Below are positions 31,414-34,945 of a DNA stretch of 34,945 bases, one piece after another. The position numbers were made by a program, and so were the translations under genes. Source of the stretch: Seison nebaliae (lineage: Eukaryota; Rotifera; Pararotatoria; Seisonacea; Seisonidae); NCBI GenBank assembly GCA_023231475.1, contig JALJEE010000444.1:1-34945 (forward strand), written 5' to 3'. Below the pieces are notes generated by a model. That model did no database searches, was not told the DNA's origin, and saw nothing but the letters and a program-made list of their open reading frames with translations. Numbering within the stretch: the stretch's first letter is position 1; the number at the start of each line of letters is the position of its first letter.

Positions 31414-31865
31414 AGTTTATTTTGAAAGAAATATTTTAAAAGAATGTGAAAAGCAATTAATTTGAATTGATTTTATACGTATTGTTGGCGAACTGCATAA
31501 AGAGAGGAAATATGGGAGAGCAAAGAAATTGAAGAAATGACTTTTCTACGTTACGTGTATACTTCTTGCCACGTCATTTTTATTAAAAGAAAATCATATT
31601 TTTCGATTGAACTCCTACGAAAGACGACAACATCCTTGAAAGGTTTAACTTGAAAATTATCATTCTTTTAATCTAAAAGTTTTCATTCAAATTACACACA
31701 TAGATTTATTCAGGAATGAATTTTTTGAAAAGAATTATATAAAGAATTGATTAGAATTTTTATAACGAACTATATAAGAATTTTCTTGAATTATTTTTAT
31801 TGAAAAATTTGAAAAAAAACGAAGAAATTATAAAATAACGAAATTTGAGAACAAGATAATTTAAT
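31414..31865. promoter_or_regulatory. Upstream region of the galactokinase gene
   Basis: About 450 bp. A TATAAAA occurs on the minus strand at 31476-31470, about 57 nt before the galactokinase ATG, a reasonable core promoter position. The rest is AT-rich with no coding signal; it also contains the 3' flank of the first receptor gene. Confidence 0.35.
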
Positions 31866-32843
31866 TTATTGAAACATTACTAATTTGAGGAAAACGGTAC
31901 GAAATCGTTTCGATGATAAGAGAATGAAAAATGATTTACCGAAATTTAACAGATAGATGGTTGAAGTGATTATTATTCCACAATACAATTCCGATGATTC
32001 TTTGAGAATGGTTGAACACGTCATTAATATCATATATGGAATAGCAAATATTATACTCACGACGCCATGAGCAATGACAATTATGGTTGAGAATCGTACA
32101 TTCGTTTCGTTATTTTGATTATCTGTTATTGGTATTGGATTAACATTTAAGTTGTTCTTTTTCATGTTGAACACGATTAAAGTACAACATGCAACAAGTG
32201 ATAACATTGGAAATAAAACATATATAACGGTTGAATTAATTTGATCTTCTACGGAGACACACCACACAAGTTTTGCTGATCTCACCGGTTCCAATTTCAA
32301 ATTGAAGGGAACAACGAAAAAACTGCAAATGATTAATTCTGTTAAAACATAAACTTCGAATCTTTTCATGAACAATTTTGCGTATGTTCTCAAAAAGAAA
32401 TTTGGTGTACGGAGTAATTTTATTGTGCGGAAGATGCACATGGAAATATTCATCATGAAACTGAATAAGGGACCAAGTGTTTTTAAAACGCCGATGACGA
32501 TGCAAAACCATTTCAATTGACGTTGATTGAATTTGAAATTAGCCACTATCACATTATTATAATATGGAATAAGAAATATTGAATCGACAACGCAGATTCC
32601 GATTCCATATTTAAAAGTAATTATGTGAGTAACTTTCGCTTTTCTGATGATGAAAATTGATAAGATGTTCAATATAATGAGCAGTACTATTAAAATACTA
32701 TTCATGTAATAACCGGCTAAGTTATGGCAATGAAGAATATACTGATATTCCGATTTCAACATTTCGAGAAGATCGTAGAAGAAAAAAATAGAAACGATTC
32801 TAAATCGTTTAACATCTCGCACTTGATAATATTTCATGGACAT
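31866..32843 (-). CDS. Intronless seven-transmembrane receptor (class A-like), copy 1
   Basis: One exon of 325 aa. Hydrophobic segments fit seven helices at about 48-68, 75-95, 112-135, 165-185, 205-230, 255-275 and 290-310. A Cys at the top of helix 3 (WFCIV) and another in the second extracellular loop (LVWCVS) can form the conserved class A disulfide. The DRY position after helix 3 reads FRT (CIFRTIKLL), and the helix 7 NPxxY region reads LNFGKSFF. The N-terminal about 40 residues are unusually basic for a receptor; a Met further in could be the real start. The ligand is unknown, but a peptide or chemosensory receptor is plausible. The short C-tail ends KLVMFQ. It is related to the next receptor. 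Confidence 0.75.
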   Translation of the reverse strand: MSMKYYQVRDVKRFRIVSIFFFYDLLEMLKSEYQYILHCHNLAGYYMNSILIVLLIILNILSIFIIRKAKVTHIITFKYGIGICVVDSIFLIPYYNNVIVANFKFNQRQLKWFCIVIGVLKTLGPLFSFMMNISMCIFRTIKLLRTPNFFLRTYAKLFMKRFEVYVLTELIICSFFVVPFNLKLEPVRSAKLVWCVSVEDQINSTVIYVLFPMLSLVACCTLIVFNMKKNNLNVNPIPITDNQNNETNVRFSTIIVIAHGVVSIIFAIPYMILMTCSTILKESSELYCGIIITSTIYLLNFGKSFFILLSSKRFRTVFLKLVMFQ

Positions 32844-33267
32844 AACATTTTCATTAAGCTGTTATCTTTATGATTTTGAAGAATATGTTGGGAATCTTTT
32901 AATTTTGTCATTAATCAGAACATAGAGATACTTTTACACCAAAAATGTATTACTATCGCTTCCAATTTTTTCTTCGTTCCATTTCTACTTCGACACAATC
33001 CAGATGTAGCTTAAGATTTTTTCCATTATCATAATTAAGTCACTTAAGTGTCAAAAATCATCAGAATGAATGACGCAATTATTCGTTTTCTCCGACGTTT
33101 CTCATTTTTTGAGCCTTCTAATTCGAAAAGTTCCTTTATAGACGAATGAAATTAATTAATCAATTTCATCATCGCATAATCGATTTATTTAACCTTCTAA
33201 ATTTAGTCAAAGGAAAACTGATGATGGAGCAGAAATTTAGAATAACTTTTTCTAGTCGAATACAACT
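32844..33267. other. Spacer between the two receptor genes
   Basis: 424 bp, AT-rich, expected to carry the promoter of receptor copy 1. No gene or clear element seen. Confidence 0.4.
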
Positions 33268-34164
33268 TCAACATTTTGAATATTGAAAATTGAATTTTGA
33301 AATAAAACATTTCCAGAATTGTGGATAGGTCAACATTACGAGAAACATTTGCCCCAAATTCATTATGAAGAGAGTTCGTGAGATTATCACAATTATTGTT
33401 ACGTGTAACATTTCGAAATTGAATGGAACAAATATACATATGATAACAAGATAAGAATATTTAAATAATATTTCTGAGGAAACGGTCGTCACTATGATTA
33501 ATTTTGCTTTGCTAATGCGTCTTACGACTCTTTTCCGAATCATCAAGTTTTCACAACTCAACCGTTGCTTCATCTTCCCAATATGATTGTGGAGTATAAT
33601 TGCGGAAATGATCAATGTCACCAAATAGAGACATATTTCCAATGCCGGAACCAATAAACTTATTTTTGGAACTTTTAAGGAACATGAAGAATAATGTGTT
33701 ATTTCAGCAGATAGAATATAAAACAACGCGTTGAGGAAAGATGTAACAACCAAAATGATAATTACCCAGGAAATTTTAATTTTCATAAACATATTTTTTG
33801 GTGAATAATTGATAACTTTCACGGTGCGATGAATATATAATATGATGTTTAATGACAAATTTACTGTCATGAAAAAGAGACGACTTGAAATGACTAAATA
33901 ACAAATATAAATCCAATATCTTTCATCAATTTGTACGGATTGAGGCAACGAACCAAAATAACTGATAATCGTCATTATATTAACGATGCAGAGAAGTACA
34001 GGATATTGGTATATTTTTTGTTTGTGCAATTTACCTGTGATGATAATCAAGATTGTTATTAGATTGAATAAAATTCCAATAATTGAAATTATCGGATTGA
34101 TATATCCGTTGTAAGTTTCATATATTACAATTGATAAATGTTCGGTCTTATTTTTATATTCCAT
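33268..34164 (-). CDS. Intronless seven-transmembrane receptor (class A-like), copy 2
   Basis: One exon of 298 aa. An N-terminal glycosylation-type site (NKT) is followed by seven hydrophobic segments. Helix 3 has a Cys (YICYLV) matched by one in extracellular loop 2 (YSSCSL). The DRY position reads HRT (LYIHRTVKV) and helix 7 reads MNLGQMFLVML. These share spacing and several residues with copy 1 ([FH]RT[IV]K[LV] and N-x-G-x-x-F), so the two are diverged tandem paralogues on the same strand. Intracellular loop 3 is rich in Arg and Lys (RKRVVRRISKAK), typical of G-protein coupling regions. The subfamily and ligand are not recognised. Confidence 0.78.
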   Translation of the reverse strand: MEYKNKTEHLSIVIYETYNGYINPIISIIGILFNLITILIIITGKLHKQKIYQYPVLLCIVNIMTIISYFGSLPQSVQIDERYWIYICYLVISSRLFFMTVNLSLNIILYIHRTVKVINYSPKNMFMKIKISWVIIILVVTSFLNALFYILSAEITHYSSCSLKVPKISLLVPALEICLYLVTLIISAIILHNHIGKMKQRLSCENLMIRKRVVRRISKAKLIIVTTVSSEILFKYSYLVIICIFVPFNFEMLHVTIIVIISRTLFIMNLGQMFLVMLTYPQFWKCFISKFNFQYSKC

Positions 34165-34703
34165 AATTCCAATGAAAATCTGATGATAAATTTATATTAA
34201 TATTAGATCATTTTCTCATAATTATTCCTTTCACAATATCCATTTATGCCAACCAATCTCATATACATTTATGCTCTTCTATAAGTCTAATTCGGCTCAT
34301 TAATTTTATAAAACGTCATCTGTTACTCGAAGTCAAAAAAAAATTTTTCAACTGAATTCTCCATTAAATTTCTAATGATAATTCTCGTATAATTATGATA
34401 ATTAGAAGTTTTATCTGTAACATTATTTGTAAAAGCAACGGAAAGAATTAAAACACTCTGAAATATGAAACCAAATATGAATGATTGTTAAAGGAATCGT
34501 ACAACATTGTTAATATGTCGTATAACTAAATTTAAATATGTACTCAAATATTTTATCAGAATTGAACAACAATAAACATTAATGATAATCTTCGTCTTAA
34601 AACAGTTTTCATCACACAATTTTATCAAGTGGTGCTTTATTTTTTGATTATGTAAAATGGAGAAGCTAAAATACTCTACAAACTATTTCGTAGTGCTGTG
34701 ATT
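34165..34703. other. Upstream region of receptor copy 2, no gene seen
   Basis: About 540 bp of AT-rich sequence before the open frame at the right edge. It should contain the promoter of receptor copy 2. Nothing else recognised. Confidence 0.4.
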
Positions 34704-34945
34704 ATGATCCGTGAGTCCAAAGTGAAAAAACTCGAGTCCTCTATACATCATGGAAAAAAAAAATCCAGACATGATAATGGTGTATCTGACACCGTTAAAG
34801 GTAGAGAACGAAGACCATTTATTCGGACGAAGGCTATAATCATTAGGAATGTACTTCCCAATACGACTCTTGATATGGTGGCAAAATATCTGAACAATAG
34901 GAATTTACCCATTGTGGATTTATGGCGACTTCGTCGGAAAAATTT
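34704..34945 (+). CDS. Truncated open frame at the window edge, possibly transposase N-terminus
   Basis: An ATG at 34704 opens a frame that runs off the window (about 80 codons; also open upstream to about 34657). It is basic and charged. A region reading GRERRPFIRT, then AIIIRNVLPNTTLDMVAKYL and LPIVDLWRLRRKN, has the spacing of a helix-turn-helix (VLPNTTLDMVAKYLN) and recalls the N-terminal HTH of Tc1/mariner-like transposases. The similarity is only by eye and weak. It may equally be a host gene. Confidence 0.3.
   Translation, partial: MIRESKVKKLESSIHHGKKKSRHDNGVSDTVKGRERRPFIRTKAIIIRNVLPNTTLDMVAKYLNNRNLPIVDLWRLRRKN

Noticed and set aside
1-34945. Prokaryotic-style features: operons, ribosome binding sites, CRISPR arrays, tRNA or rRNA genes
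   Set aside because: The window is spliced animal DNA; no regularly spaced repeats, cloverleaf or rRNA-like blocks were recognised.

Overview
The window looks like AT-rich nuclear DNA from an invertebrate animal. Its genes are animal genes: a Pins/LGN/AGS3-type GoLoco protein, a CRMP-like dihydropyrimidinase, a secreted sushi plus fibronectin-II protein, a GALK2-type kinase, SET and cytosolic threonyl-tRNA synthetase. Most are split by very short introns (35-93 nt for 31 of the 37 modelled). I cannot name the phylum. Compact introns and paired intronless chemoreceptor-like GPCRs recall nematodes, but the splice donors do not fit the usual metazoan pattern. All exon models were joined by hand from the sequence and checked for phase and homology. 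There are no transcripts behind them.

Layout, left to right. 1-258 (-): C-terminal remnant of a MULE-type transposase. 293-460 (+): ATG-less open frame. 1461-2385 (+): three-exon gene of unknown function. 2557-3345 (-): intronless SLX1 nuclease subunit. 3959-4826 (+): SET/NAP family histone chaperone. 4930-7685 (-): threonyl-tRNA synthetase, nine exons. 9124-13697 (+): dihydropyrimidinase with all metal ligands and a CRMP-type tail; its 1.5-kb first intron holds a complete two-exon membrane protein gene on the opposite strand (9457-10234). 14223-20372 (-): GPSM/Pins/LGN homologue of 1191 aa. 22357-25424 (-): secreted protein of 816 aa with nine sushi domains and two FN2 domains. 26615-27607 (+): single-pass membrane protein, 5' end unresolved. 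27948-28487 (+): multi-pass membrane protein. 28635-29129 (-): single C2H2 finger protein. 29897-31413 (-): GALK2-type galactokinase/N-acetylgalactosamine kinase. 31866-32843 and 33268-34164 (-): two related intronless seven-helix receptors. 34704-end (+): truncated, unidentified open frame.

The genes do not form one pathway. Several neighbours sit tail to tail with short gaps (unknown gene/SLX1, SET/TARS, tetraspan-like/zinc finger). The main observations are: (1) 32 of 37 modelled introns start GTT instead of GTA/GTG; (2) the sushi/FN2 gene is assembled from modules with every intron in phase 1, and two sushi types alternate; (3) an enzyme-competent dihydropyrimidinase carries a CRMP tail and hosts a nested antisense gene; (4) a Pins/LGN homologue has heavily eroded TPRs and a very long low-complexity linker.
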